From: a candidate division Zixibacteria bacterium RBG-1
Lineage (GTDB): Bacteria > Zixibacteria > MSB-5A5 > DSPP01 > RBG-1
Assembly: GCA_000447245.1 (NCBI GenBank)
Contig: AUYT01000001.1
Location: forward strand, 290,825-354,824
DNA length: 64,000 bases
Direction: 5' to 3'
The translations under genes and the position numbers were made by a program. Shown here piece by piece: positions 1-9,533 of this stretch. How positions within the stretch are numbered: position 1 is the stretch's first letter; every line of letters starts with the position of its first letter. The notes beneath the pieces are model-generated. The model was not told the origin of the DNA and ran no database searches. It was given only the letters and a program-made list of their open reading frames with translations.

Positions 1-82
1 AAACGTTTAAATGCGAGATTCTTCTCTTTCGCTCAGAATGACTCTGGGTAAAAAGCCACTTTGACACTTTGCGAAATTTCAC

Positions 83-130
83 TTGACAGACATACAAGTT
101 TTTTGCTATATATTGTGAAAAATATCACAT
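83..130 (+). promoter_or_regulatory. rex promoter with Rex operator
   Basis: A TTGACA -35 box lies at 83-88 and a TATATA -10 box at 107-112 (18-base spacer). An 18-base near-palindrome, TTGTGAAAAATATCACAT, at 113-130 fits the known Rex operator pattern TTGTGAA-N4-TTCACAA with two mismatches. It covers the expected transcription start and ends at the base before the rex ATG. This predicts autorepression by Rex when NADH is low. Confidence 0.8.
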
Positions 131-781
131 ATGCAAAACATTAGAAAGATTTCGGATTCCACTATTCGTCGACTGTCTTTGTATTATAGAGCCTTATCCA
201 ATTCTGAAAAAGACGGTTACTTCACGGTCTCTTCCCAGGATTTAGCCAAAAAAGAAAGATTGACGCCGGCACAGGTCCGAAAAGATTTATCCTTCTTCGG
301 CTCTTTCGGCACCCGGGGTTTGGGTTATCCGGTCAAAGAATTAAAAGAGAAAATCGGCTCGATTTTAGGATTGAACCGTTCCTGGAATGTGGCTTTAATC
401 GGAGTAGGAAATTTGGGTTCAGCCCTGGCTTCTTACAAAGAATTTCAGAAGCAGGGGTTTCACATCAAACTTTTGTTTGACAACGATCCTAAAAAAATTG
501 GCAGTTCCATAGACGGGATACCGATTTTAGATATCAAGCAGATAGGCACTCAATTAAAGCAGAATAAGATTGACTTGGTAATTATGACCTTACCTGGCCA
601 TACCGCACAAGGTGTGGCAGAGGAGGTGGTCAGAGCCGGAGTAAAAGCGATTTTGAATTTCGCCCCGGTCAGCCTAAAAGTTCCGGAAGATGTTTTTTTA
701 AGAAATGAGAATATGGCTATCGAACTGGAATACCTTTCTTTTTGTCTGAAAAACAGAAATAATCCGGGGAAACACGCTTAA
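131..781 (+). CDS. rex: Redox-sensing transcriptional repressor Rex
   Basis: Rex is a cytoplasmic repressor that leaves its operator when NADH rises. The 216 residues match the usual length. An N-terminal winged helix (about residues 1-80) carries RKDLSFFGSFGTRGLGY, the family DNA-recognition region. A Rossmann domain follows, with GVGNLGSAL (about residues 91-99) for the dinucleotide and a FDNDP segment. The start is the only in-frame ATG that keeps the conserved ISDSTIRRLSLYYRAL helix. No Shine-Dalgarno sequence is visible because the operator runs up to the ATG, so the mRNA leader is predicted to be only about ten bases. A matching perfect operator at 17607-17624 points to at least one target in this window. 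Confidence 0.95.
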   Translation: MQNIRKISDSTIRRLSLYYRALSNSEKDGYFTVSSQDLAKKERLTPAQVRKDLSFFGSFGTRGLGYPVKELKEKIGSILGLNRSWNVALIGVGNLGSALASYKEFQKQGFHIKLLFDNDPKKIGSSIDGIPILDIKQIGTQLKQNKIDLVIMTLPGHTAQGVAEEVVRAGVKAILNFAPVSLKVPEDVFLRNENMAIELEYLSFCLKNRNNPGKHA

Positions 782-811
782 GATTATTTACAGCCGTAAA
801 TTTTCCCTCGG

Positions 812-3800
812 CTAAACCGCAGGTTTATCCGATTTCACCAACTCCGTTTTTCCGATCAAAACCGCCGCCAGTTTTTTCATGACCGTAAAAAGCTCCAATT
901 TGGCAGGTTCATTCAGATATCTCTTTTTAAAATCCGGATTGGAGATTTCAGTTGCTATATCCCTTAAAACCTCCACCGCTTTTTCCAGCTCCAGATAGCT
1001 ATTTTCATAATCGTTTTTAGCCAGAAAAGTTTTCCCTGAATAAAAATGGGACAGCCACATCAGCTCTTTCTTCTGCAGCTGCTGGGCCTCCTCTGCAGCC
1101 GTATTCAAAAACCCCAGAGCCTCATCCAGGTTTTTTTGCTCGAGATAAATTTTACCTTTAAGCAAATAAAATTCCGGCTGAAAATAACCGAAATCTCCGG
1201 TCTCAAAAAGGGCTTCAGTTTCCTTAAGCCGCTTTTCCAATTCAGAAAAGTTCCGGCTTTCCAAAAGGATAAAGCCCCAGCTTAGATTCAAAGCGATCCG
1301 GTCCTCGCTGAAGTTATTTTTTTGGGCCATTTGGCTGGCTTCCTGGATATAAGCCAGGCCTTTCTTATAATTTTTCTCCTGCAAAGCCAAATTAGTTTCA
1401 ATCAGATAAGCCTGGATTTGAGATTTGGGGTCCTCTAGCTCCTTTAATCTGGAATAAGCCTGAGCCAGATAATCTTTGGCTAAAGAGGGCTGGTTCAAAG
1501 CCAGATAGAATTGAGATAGGTCTAAAAGCATCCAGGTTTCCAATTCTTTATCTCCGATAGAGGTAGCGGTTTTCCAGGCCTGCCTTAAAAATTCCTGGGC
1601 TTTGGTATAGGCAGCCAAATCCAGATAAGTTTTACCCAGTAATCTTTGAATTCTCCCCAAGCGGGCTTTAAAATCAATTTCTTGGGCTAGCTTCAGACCT
1701 ACTTCTCCGAAATTTAAAGCCAAAAAAAATTTTCCGGTCTTAAAATAACTCTCGGTTAAATTTTCCAGATTAAACAGTTCCTCTTTTTTGTTTTCCGTTT
1801 TTTTATTTAATTCCCAGGACTCATTCAATGAAACAATGGCTTCCTGATATTTACCCAAAGCCATGTTGACCACTCCGATATTGTTCAAAGTCCGGGCTTT
1901 TTCCTCTAAATTATCTAAATTCCGTTTGAGCTCCAGAGAGCGGTGATAAAAACTCAGGGCTTGGTGGTACTGATTCTGGCTGAGATACAGGGAGCCGATG
2001 TTATTCAAGGTGGTTGCCAGGTCTCCCGGATTCTTCAGTTTCTCCTGAATTTTGATGGCTTTTTTAAAGGCCTCTTCGGACTTGGGATAATCCAAGGCCA
2101 TCCAGTATATATTTCCCAAGTTATTGTAATTTCGGGCGATTTCCACTTCGTCCCCTAACTCCTGATAAATTTTTAAGGCCAAATTTAGGTAGGAAATGGC
2201 TTCCTGCGGAGAATTTTTCAGGCGATATAAATCGGTCAATCCTTTGTAGGTTTCGGCTTTGAGCCGAATCAAACCGGAATCCAAATCCAATTTTAAAATC
2301 TGGTTTAAATCCTCCAGTGACAAATTAAGCTCACCCATGCTTTTCCGGACCGCGGCTCTCTGAGCCAGAATTAAAGCGGTTTTAGCGGTTTTTTCTTTGG
2401 CCGGGAATTTTTGGGCTAAGCCCAGACAGGCCTCCAGATGCTGCAAGGCCTGGGCAAAAGCAAATTTTTGGGCTAAATTCTCAGCGGCCTGCTGACTGTA
2501 TTGAAAACTTTTCTTATAATCTGCTGACTTGGAAAAATGAAAAGCCAAAGCTAAAACTCCCTCCGGAGTCTGGGGGCAATTCCGTTTTTCATAAAAGCTG
2601 CCAATTTTTGAATGCAGGTCCGGCTTATGGGGTACCTGTTCGTACAAAATTTGTTTTAAGGCCTGATTGGCAAATTGGTATTTGATTTTGACCCCCCAGG
2701 AGTCTTTTTTGGCCAAGAGGATCTGGTCTCTCAGAAAAACATATAAAGTTTCAAAAATTTGCTCCAAGTCCAGATTAGAAATAAAGCGGAAAGACTCCAG
2801 CTCAAAATTGTCCTCTAACACAGACGCCTTTCTCAAAATATTTAAAATCTCCGGGTTATATTGACTCAAGCCAAAAGAAAGCCAGCTTTTTAAATTGGGT
2901 GGAATGGGAACTTTTGAAAGCTTATCTACTGCAACCTGCCAGTTTCCTTCGGCTCGGTGAAGAATTTTTTGGTTATGTAGAAATTGTAAAATTTCCTGCA
3001 GATATAGGGGATTTCCATTGGAAAATTGGTAAAGATAAGTGGAAAATTCCGGGGAAGGTTTTCCGGGTGGCAATTTAGTCGCCACAAATTTTCTGGTCTG
3101 CTTGAAATTCAAACGGTTCAAAGTAACCAGGTGAGCTTTTTCCAGCTCAATGTGTCTTTTCAGAAAAATGCTGACCGGAGTTTTCTCCTCCAGATACTGG
3201 GGAGTACAGGTGGCTACCACAAAAAAACTGTTAGAAGCGGCTTGATAAGAATTGGTTTTTACAAACCTGAGCTCTTCTGGCTCAAAAAAATCGATATCGT
3301 CAATCAAGAGAGTCAGGGGAACCAGATCTGAGACTTTGGAAAGAAAGCTTACCCAAAAAGTTAAATCATGCGAGCTGTTGATTTTGGTGGCCTTACCTTT
3401 GCCGGAACCGAAAGTCTCCCTTAAACCGGATTTTATCTCCTGCTCCAGCTCCGATAATTTTCGGGGATGTTTTTCCTGCAGGAAATTATAGATAGTTTTC
3501 ACCGACTCTAAAAGATTTTCAGCCAGCGACTTTTTCTGACCGGCTTTTATTTCTATGGCTAAGTAGCCGGCGGTTTGGGCTAGAAACTTCATTTCCCCCA
3601 GGAGCGTGGTTTTGCCGACCCCTTTTTCTCCGCTAATTATACACAGGTTAACTTGGGAGTCTTTCAAATTTTGTCTGAAAAACCGAAGCGGCTTGGCCAG
3701 ACCAACCGGTTTTCCACTGTCCAGATAATCGGAAAAATAAGTCTCTTTGGGTTTGAATTTGGAGAGCTTCTCCAAAGTTGCCTGGACAAAGGAGATTTTT

Positions 3801-4573
3801 GAAATTCGGCTTTCCGGGTTTATTTCCAGTAGTTTCAAAATTAACTCAGAGAGCTCGGCCGGGATTTTGGAATTATGTTTAAGCGGTGAGAGCGGTTTTT
3901 GCTCCAGCTGAGCCGCCATCATCAAAGCTGGGTCGGCATAATCAAAAGGGAGTTTTCCGGTCAAGGCCTGGTAAAAGATTACCCCCAGAGAATACAGATC
4001 AGCTCTCTGATCAAAACCTTCCCCTTTTAGAATCTCCGGGGCAATATACCCCAGAGTTCCCTTTACATTTTTATTTTTCTCTAGTTGCGAGCTGGCCAAA
4101 CCGAAATCCACGAGCTTAATTCCAAAGTGCGACTCGGTTTTAGATTTGGCGGTCGGCAAAATCAGGAAATTCTGGGGCTTCAGATCACAGTGAATGATTT
4201 TGTGAGCATGAATGAAATCCAAAACCTGACAGATCTGAGCGGCGATAGAATAAAAAGTTTTCAAATCTAAAACTTTCTTCTCCTCTAAAAAGGGCTCTCC
4301 CGGCACAAGCTCCATGGTATAGCCGACTTTTTTGTCTTCGGTTATGAAAAAATCATAAACTTCCGGCAGCCCGGGATGTTTTAGATTTTGCAGAAGCTTA
4401 AACTCTTTTTGGGAAAATCTGCCAAAGGAATCAGAGACTGAACTGGAATTGAGAAGTTTTAGGGCCAGTTTTTTGTCACTCCACAAGTCTTCCGCCAAAA
4501 AGACCGTTCCTAGACCGCCTTCCCCAATTTTCTTTAAAGTTTTGTAGCGGTTATAAAAAATATTTAAATCCAT
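812..4573 (-). CDS. Ser/Thr protein kinase with AAA-type ATPase and TPR array
   Basis: This 1253-residue cytoplasmic signalling protein starts with a Hanks-type kinase domain (about residues 10-270). It has a glycine loop (GEGGLGTVF), a catalytic loop HCDLKPQN, DFG in VDFGLAS, and GYIAPE. The Arg of HRD is replaced by Cys, so it is a non-RD kinase. A predicted ATPase follows (about 285-600) with Walker A GEKGVGKTT and a Walker B-like LLIDDIDFF. The rest is tetratricopeptide repeats, including NNLGNIYW, NNIGSLYLS and NNIGVVNMA. It lies downstream of the histidine kinase on the same strand. The kinase-ATPase order resembles the first half of cyanobacterial HstK-type hybrid kinases. The input signal is unknown. 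No good ribosome binding site precedes the ATG. Confidence 0.88.
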   Translation of the reverse strand: MDLNIFYNRYKTLKKIGEGGLGTVFLAEDLWSDKKLALKLLNSSSVSDSFGRFSQKEFKLLQNLKHPGLPEVYDFFITEDKKVGYTMELVPGEPFLEEKKVLDLKTFYSIAAQICQVLDFIHAHKIIHCDLKPQNFLILPTAKSKTESHFGIKLVDFGLASSQLEKNKNVKGTLGYIAPEILKGEGFDQRADLYSLGVIFYQALTGKLPFDYADPALMMAAQLEQKPLSPLKHNSKIPAELSELILKLLEINPESRISKISFVQATLEKLSKFKPKETYFSDYLDSGKPVGLAKPLRFFRQNLKDSQVNLCIISGEKGVGKTTLLGEMKFLAQTAGYLAIEIKAGQKKSLAENLLESVKTIYNFLQEKHPRKLSELEQEIKSGLRETFGSGKGKATKINSSHDLTFWVSFLSKVSDLVPLTLLIDDIDFFEPEELRFVKTNSYQAASNSFFVVATCTPQYLEEKTPVSIFLKRHIELEKAHLVTLNRLNFKQTRKFVATKLPPGKPSPEFSTYLYQFSNGNPLYLQEILQFLHNQKILHRAEGNWQVAVDKLSKVPIPPNLKSWLSFGLSQYNPEILNILRKASVLEDNFELESFRFISNLDLEQIFETLYVFLRDQILLAKKDSWGVKIKYQFANQALKQILYEQVPHKPDLHSKIGSFYEKRNCPQTPEGVLALAFHFSKSADYKKSFQYSQQAAENLAQKFAFAQALQHLEACLGLAQKFPAKEKTAKTALILAQRAAVRKSMGELNLSLEDLNQILKLDLDSGLIRLKAETYKGLTDLYRLKNSPQEAISYLNLALKIYQELGDEVEIARNYNNLGNIYWMALDYPKSEEAFKKAIKIQEKLKNPGDLATTLNNIGSLYLSQNQYHQALSFYHRSLELKRNLDNLEEKARTLNNIGVVNMALGKYQEAIVSLNESWELNKKTENKKEELFNLENLTESYFKTGKFFLALNFGEVGLKLAQEIDFKARLGRIQRLLGKTYLDLAAYTKAQEFLRQAWKTATSIGDKELETWMLLDLSQFYLALNQPSLAKDYLAQAYSRLKELEDPKSQIQAYLIETNLALQEKNYKKGLAYIQEASQMAQKNNFSEDRIALNLSWGFILLESRNFSELEKRLKETEALFETGDFGYFQPEFYLLKGKIYLEQKNLDEALGFLNTAAEEAQQLQKKELMWLSHFYSGKTFLAKNDYENSYLELEKAVEVLRDIATEISNPDFKKRYLNEPAKLELFTVMKKLAAVLIGKTELVKSDKPAV

Positions 4574-4744
4574 TTATGGTTATAGATCAAGGTGTTGACC
4601 ATAAGGGAAAAGAATCTCCTGACTGCCGGATATGGGGGTTTTTGGCAAAAGCAAAGAGAAACTTGCGCATCGCTTCGGTTTAGAAAAGATAAATTCATAG
4701 ATTTCATTTGTTCCGAGATTCATGTTTAACTGATACTCCAGCAT

Positions 4745-4761
4745 ATGCTTACAGCATGGTG
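4745..4761. repeat. 17-base repeat, left copy flanking histidine kinase gene
   Basis: ATGCTTACAGCATGGTG here is the exact reverse complement of 6686-6702, so the pair brackets the histidine kinase gene. It contains the ATGGTGTAACC-type motif that recurs in other intergenic repeats of this window. No coding gene is supported between 4580 and 4831. Confidence 0.6.
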
Positions 4762-4831
4762 TAACCAAAACATTCCTCGCTCCTCCGCTCAGACAAATCT
4801 CGGCTTAAATCCAAAATCGGATAAAACCGGG

Positions 4832-6607
4832 CTAAGCCAGGGGATTAGATAATTTTTCCTCGGTCGGCAAGCTGATAATGAAAGTGCTGCCTTTTTGGGG
4901 CTGGCTTTCAACCGTAATGCTGCCGCCGTGATTTTTAATAATCTTTTCGCAGGTGACCAGACCAAACCCATGGCCAGACTTTTTGGTGGTGAAATGAGGT
5001 TGAAAAAGTTTATTCAAAACTTCCTTGGTCATACCCGCCCCGGTATCGGTCACCTTGATCTGGATCTGTTTTTGGTCCGGCAGATAGTTGGTGGTGATAT
5101 ACACCACCCCGGTTTTTTCCGGTTTTTCGCCGATGGCATCGCTGGCGTTTTTCAAGAGATTCAGCAGAACCTGCTGAATCTGTCCTACGTCAATGTGCAG
5201 GTAAGGTATCTCGGAATCGAAATGGCTCAGAAATTTGACATGGGAAAACTGCTTCTGGGGTTTGATGGAAAAAAGCAAATCTTCAATCAATCTTTTGACA
5301 TCGTAATTAACCTTTTCGGTTTCCAATTTAGAAAAGTCCATCAAAGAATCGGTGAATCTTTTCATGGTAATGACACAGTCCAAGATGGCTTTGGAGCTTT
5401 GCTCGGCTTTGGCCAGATCCCCTTTTTTCAAATTCAAAGGTAAAAGCTCGGCGTTGTTGGAAATAATGGTCAGGTAATTGTTCATCTCATGCCCGATGGA
5501 AAGGGCCATCTCTCCTTTAGCTACTAGTTTCTGGGAGCCGATCAGATGTTTCTCCAGATGCACCTTTTCAGTCACGTTTTCCAGAAGAATAATCAGACCG
5601 ATAATCTGTTCCTCCCCGCTGGTCAAGGGAGAGATTTTCAAAGCCAAGACCAATTCCTGGGCTTCCTTTTGGTGATAAGAATGGGGCTCTTCAAAGGTCT
5701 GTCCGGTGAACAAAACCTGATAACAGATTTTTTTCCAGCGGTTTTTCTCATCTTCCGGAAATAAATCAAACAAACAAACGGTTTGGCCGGTGAAATCCGG
5801 AAAAGATTGCCGCCAGCCCACTTTCTTAAAAAGATCCTGGGAGGCCTGATTGGCTATGGTGATATTGAAATTTTGGTCCACCACGATGATTCCGAGGGGA
5901 GTGCGGTTGACCACGTTTTCGTTATACACTTTCAAAGCCAGAAGCGATTGATAAAGCTGGGCATTCTCAATGGCTAAGGCGGCCTGAGAGGCAAACAGTT
6001 CGAACAGATGCAAATCCGACTGGACGAACACGTTGGCCTGGGAGCTATTATCTACATAGACGATTCCCACCACTTTGGCTTTGGATTTTAAGGGCACGCA
6101 CATTATGGACCTTAGATTCAGCTCCACGATCGATTTCTGATGGGAAAACCTTTCATCATGCAGGGCATCACTGGTGAAAATGGATTTGCCGGTCTTGGCC
6201 ACCTGATTGGCGATGGTCATACTGATTTTAAAATCTTCCTGGGTCAGGGATTCTTTGGCGATGTTGTGGGCGGTTTTAAACTGCAATTTCCCCTCTTCAT
6301 CCAAAAGCATCAGAAACCCACGTTCAGCCTGCAAAAGTTCAATTGACCTTTTCATCACCATCTGTAAAATCTCATCCAAGACCAGAGTAGAATTAACGGT
6401 CTGGGTGATGTCTAACAGGGCCTGCAGGTCCTGGTTTTTTAACTTGGTTTCCCCCTCATCCTGTTTTAGACGGGGTCTGTTCTTATGGACATCCCCGATA
6501 ATTTTTTCCAATTCCCCTAAGATATCTTCCCCGGGAGCCGGGGTTTTACCTTTGGCAGAAGAGAGCAAATCGGCAGGTGATTTTTTTTCATCTCGTGGGG
6601 TGGTCAT
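4832..6607 (-). CDS. Cytoplasmic GAF-PAS sensor histidine kinase
   Basis: A 591-residue histidine kinase without membrane segments. A GAF domain spans about residues 70-215 (RGFLMLLDEEGKL, IMCVPL, ENAQLYQSL). A PAS-like domain follows at about 228-345 (GIIVVDQNFNITIANQAS). The dimerisation helix holds the phospho-acceptor His in IGHEMNNYLTIISNN. The ATPase domain shows the N box (LLNLLKNASDAI), G1 box (DTGAGM) and G2 box (GHGFGL). The ATG follows an AGGAGAGA ribosome binding site. No response regulator gene is adjacent; the next gene on this strand is the Ser/Thr kinase-ATPase-TPR protein. It is flanked by a 17-base inverted repeat. The ligand of the GAF domain cannot be read from sequence. 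Confidence 0.92.
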   Translation of the reverse strand: MTTPRDEKKSPADLLSSAKGKTPAPGEDILGELEKIIGDVHKNRPRLKQDEGETKLKNQDLQALLDITQTVNSTLVLDEILQMVMKRSIELLQAERGFLMLLDEEGKLQFKTAHNIAKESLTQEDFKISMTIANQVAKTGKSIFTSDALHDERFSHQKSIVELNLRSIMCVPLKSKAKVVGIVYVDNSSQANVFVQSDLHLFELFASQAALAIENAQLYQSLLALKVYNENVVNRTPLGIIVVDQNFNITIANQASQDLFKKVGWRQSFPDFTGQTVCLFDLFPEDEKNRWKKICYQVLFTGQTFEEPHSYHQKEAQELVLALKISPLTSGEEQIIGLIILLENVTEKVHLEKHLIGSQKLVAKGEMALSIGHEMNNYLTIISNNAELLPLNLKKGDLAKAEQSSKAILDCVITMKRFTDSLMDFSKLETEKVNYDVKRLIEDLLFSIKPQKQFSHVKFLSHFDSEIPYLHIDVGQIQQVLLNLLKNASDAIGEKPEKTGVVYITTNYLPDQKQIQIKVTDTGAGMTKEVLNKLFQPHFTTKKSGHGFGLVTCEKIIKNHGGSITVESQPQKGSTFIISLPTEEKLSNPLA

Positions 6608-7130
6608 CTTCTCTCCTAATCTTTTTTAGGTTACGCCTACGCCTACGGCATCCCGTACTTTAGTAGGGACAGCATCCCGTAGGGGCACCATGCTGTAAGC
6701 ATAGGTTATATGGTTAACTTTATAAACCTAAACATATTTTATTACTCTTTTATTATCGGAAATAATGGGGAGTTTTTTAACTCGGTTATGGATATAATTA
6801 CCTGTCCCTATCCCCTCCGTTTCACTTCGGGGATTGGCTACTGCTATCCCTCCTTTTCGGGGATGGTGAGTTTGTCCCTATAAAAGTAAGGGATGGTCAA
6901 CAATAGTCAAATATAAAGCTATTATTGACCATATTTGACTATAGTATTCTTGACTATTGTTGAGTATAGTCTATGTCAGTAGACTAAGACCTTGACCTAT
7001 CACCACAAGATAGAAACTGATAAGTTATGGTTTACCCAGTGGCTTTAGGCACTTGGTAAACCACTGCTTGAATGGTTAATGGTGAATTTTATAGGCTTGG
7101 TGTATCGCCATCCCTTTGGGAAAAGAGATT
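6608..7130. other. Repeat-rich intergenic region upstream of groESL
   Basis: No gene is supported here. The stretch holds the right copy of the 17-base repeat (6686-6702) and several CATCCCGTAGGGG-type units. It also has a 13-base perfect inverted repeat CAACAATAGTCAA / TTGACTATTGTTG (6898-6910 and 6950-6962) with further TTGACTAT-like words between. A short hairpin lies at about 6969-6984, and a long one at about 7027-7064 has TGGTTTACC / GGTAAACCA arms. Confidence 0.6.
6686..6702. repeat. 17-base repeat, right copy flanking histidine kinase gene
   Basis: CACCATGCTGTAAGCAT is the exact reverse complement of 4745-4761. The two copies face each other across the histidine kinase gene. Confidence 0.6.
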
Positions 7131-7137
7131 TTTTCAC

Positions 7138-7199
7138 TTGACAAGCAAATCTATACGTATATATTATCCTGATTAGCACTCAAGTATAAAGAGTGCTAA
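7138..7199 (+). promoter_or_regulatory. groESL promoter with CIRCE operator
   Basis: TTGACA at 7138-7143 pairs with TATATT at 7160-7165 (16-base spacer) or TATTAT at 7162-7167. The perfect CIRCE element TTAGCACTC-N9-GAGTGCTAA occupies 7173-7199, at the expected transcription start. CIRCE is the known binding site of the heat-shock repressor HrcA, whose gene is not in this window. Confidence 0.96.
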
Positions 7200-7265
7200 T
7201 AAGAATAAATAAAGTTATAGGTCAAGCAAAGCTTGACTATCCCGTAGGGGAAAGAACAAATAACC

Positions 7266-7300
7266 TACGGTCAACGTTTAGTTGACCATGGTGTAACCAA
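7266..7300 (+). repeat. Leader palindrome before groES
   Basis: GGTCAACGTTTAGTTGACC is a near-perfect palindrome followed by ATGGTGTAACCAAA just upstream of the groES ribosome binding site. The same arrangement, in the opposite arm order, precedes groEL. Confidence 0.6.
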
Positions 7301-7328
7301 AAAATAAGTTAAGCAAGGAGGTAAGTTT

Positions 7329-7616
7329 ATGAAAATTAAGCCCTTAGCTGATCGCCTAGTGATCCGACCTCTGGAGGAGCAAGAAGCCAAAAAAGGGGGA
7401 ATCATAATTCCAGATACCGCCAAAGAAAAACCCCAGCAGGGTGAAGTAATGGAAATTGGTCCGGGTAGAACCTCGGATGATGGCAAGAAAGTCAACTTAG
7501 AGGTTAAAAAAGGGGATAAAGTTTTGTACGGCAGGTACTCCGGCACCGAAATTACTTTGAACGGTACCGAATATTTGATTTTAAGAGAAGCTGATGTTTT
7601 AGCTATAGTGGAATAA
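7329..7616 (+). CDS. groES: Co-chaperonin GroES
   Basis: GroES (95 residues, normal length) forms the heptameric lid of the GroEL folding chamber in the cytoplasm. It begins with the family signature [17 protein letters not shown], and the mobile-loop region [18 protein letters not shown] is intact. The ATG follows an AAGGAGGT ribosome binding site. It is first in a two-gene operon with groEL and sits behind a CIRCE operator, so heat-shock control by HrcA is expected. Between groES and groEL a 6-bp stem with an 8-base loop (about 7625-7645) and a leader palindrome could tune the ratio of the two proteins. Confidence 0.98.
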   Translation: MKIKPLADRLVIRPLEEQEAKKGGIIIPDTAKEKPQQGEVMEIGPGRTSDDGKKVNLEVKKGDKVLYGRYSGTEITLNGTEYLILREADVLAIVE

Positions 7617-7655
7617 TAACAAACCCGGCGTAATTAAGTCGGGCAAATAATTATT

Positions 7656-9339
<1,684 letters not shown>

Positions 9340-9360
9340 TTCTGAATTTTACTTCTGGAA

Positions 9361-9390
9361 AAAAGTCCTCGTAAAAGAGGGCTTTTTGAT
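9361..9390 (+). terminator. groESL terminator
   Basis: AAAAGTCCTC and GAGGGCTTTT form a 10-base stem (one G-T pair) around a GTAAAA loop, followed by a T-rich run. It lies just after the groEL stop. Confidence 0.85.
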
Positions 9391-9405
9391 TTTGTTATAG
9401 AAGTA

Positions 9406-9473
9406 GTAGCGGTCGGATTTATCCGACAAAAAGTCAGACAATTTGTATTAGGTGCGATGAATCGCACCGCTAC
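9406..9473. repeat. GTAGCGGT-bounded double-hairpin repeat, copy 1
   Basis: Outer arms GTAGCGGT and ACCGCTAC enclose two inner hairpins: GTCGGATTTATCCGAC, and GGTGCGAT with ATCGCACC. Copy 2 at 27626-27681 has the same hairpins but a shorter, unrelated linker. No gene is seen between groEL and the M1 peptidase. Confidence 0.75.
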
Positions 9474-9533
9474 ATCTACCCTTTTGATATGAATAAAAGA
9501 ATAGATCTCTGTTACCGTCCCCAAAAGGGGATT

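Noticed and set aside
4580-4768. 62-codon minus-strand frame between the two kinase genes
   Set aside because: It runs through repeat sequence, has no ribosome binding site and no recognisable product.
4895-5443. 182-codon plus-strand frame across the histidine kinase
   Set aside because: It lies antisense to clear catalytic motifs of the kinase and shows no ribosome binding site or domain.
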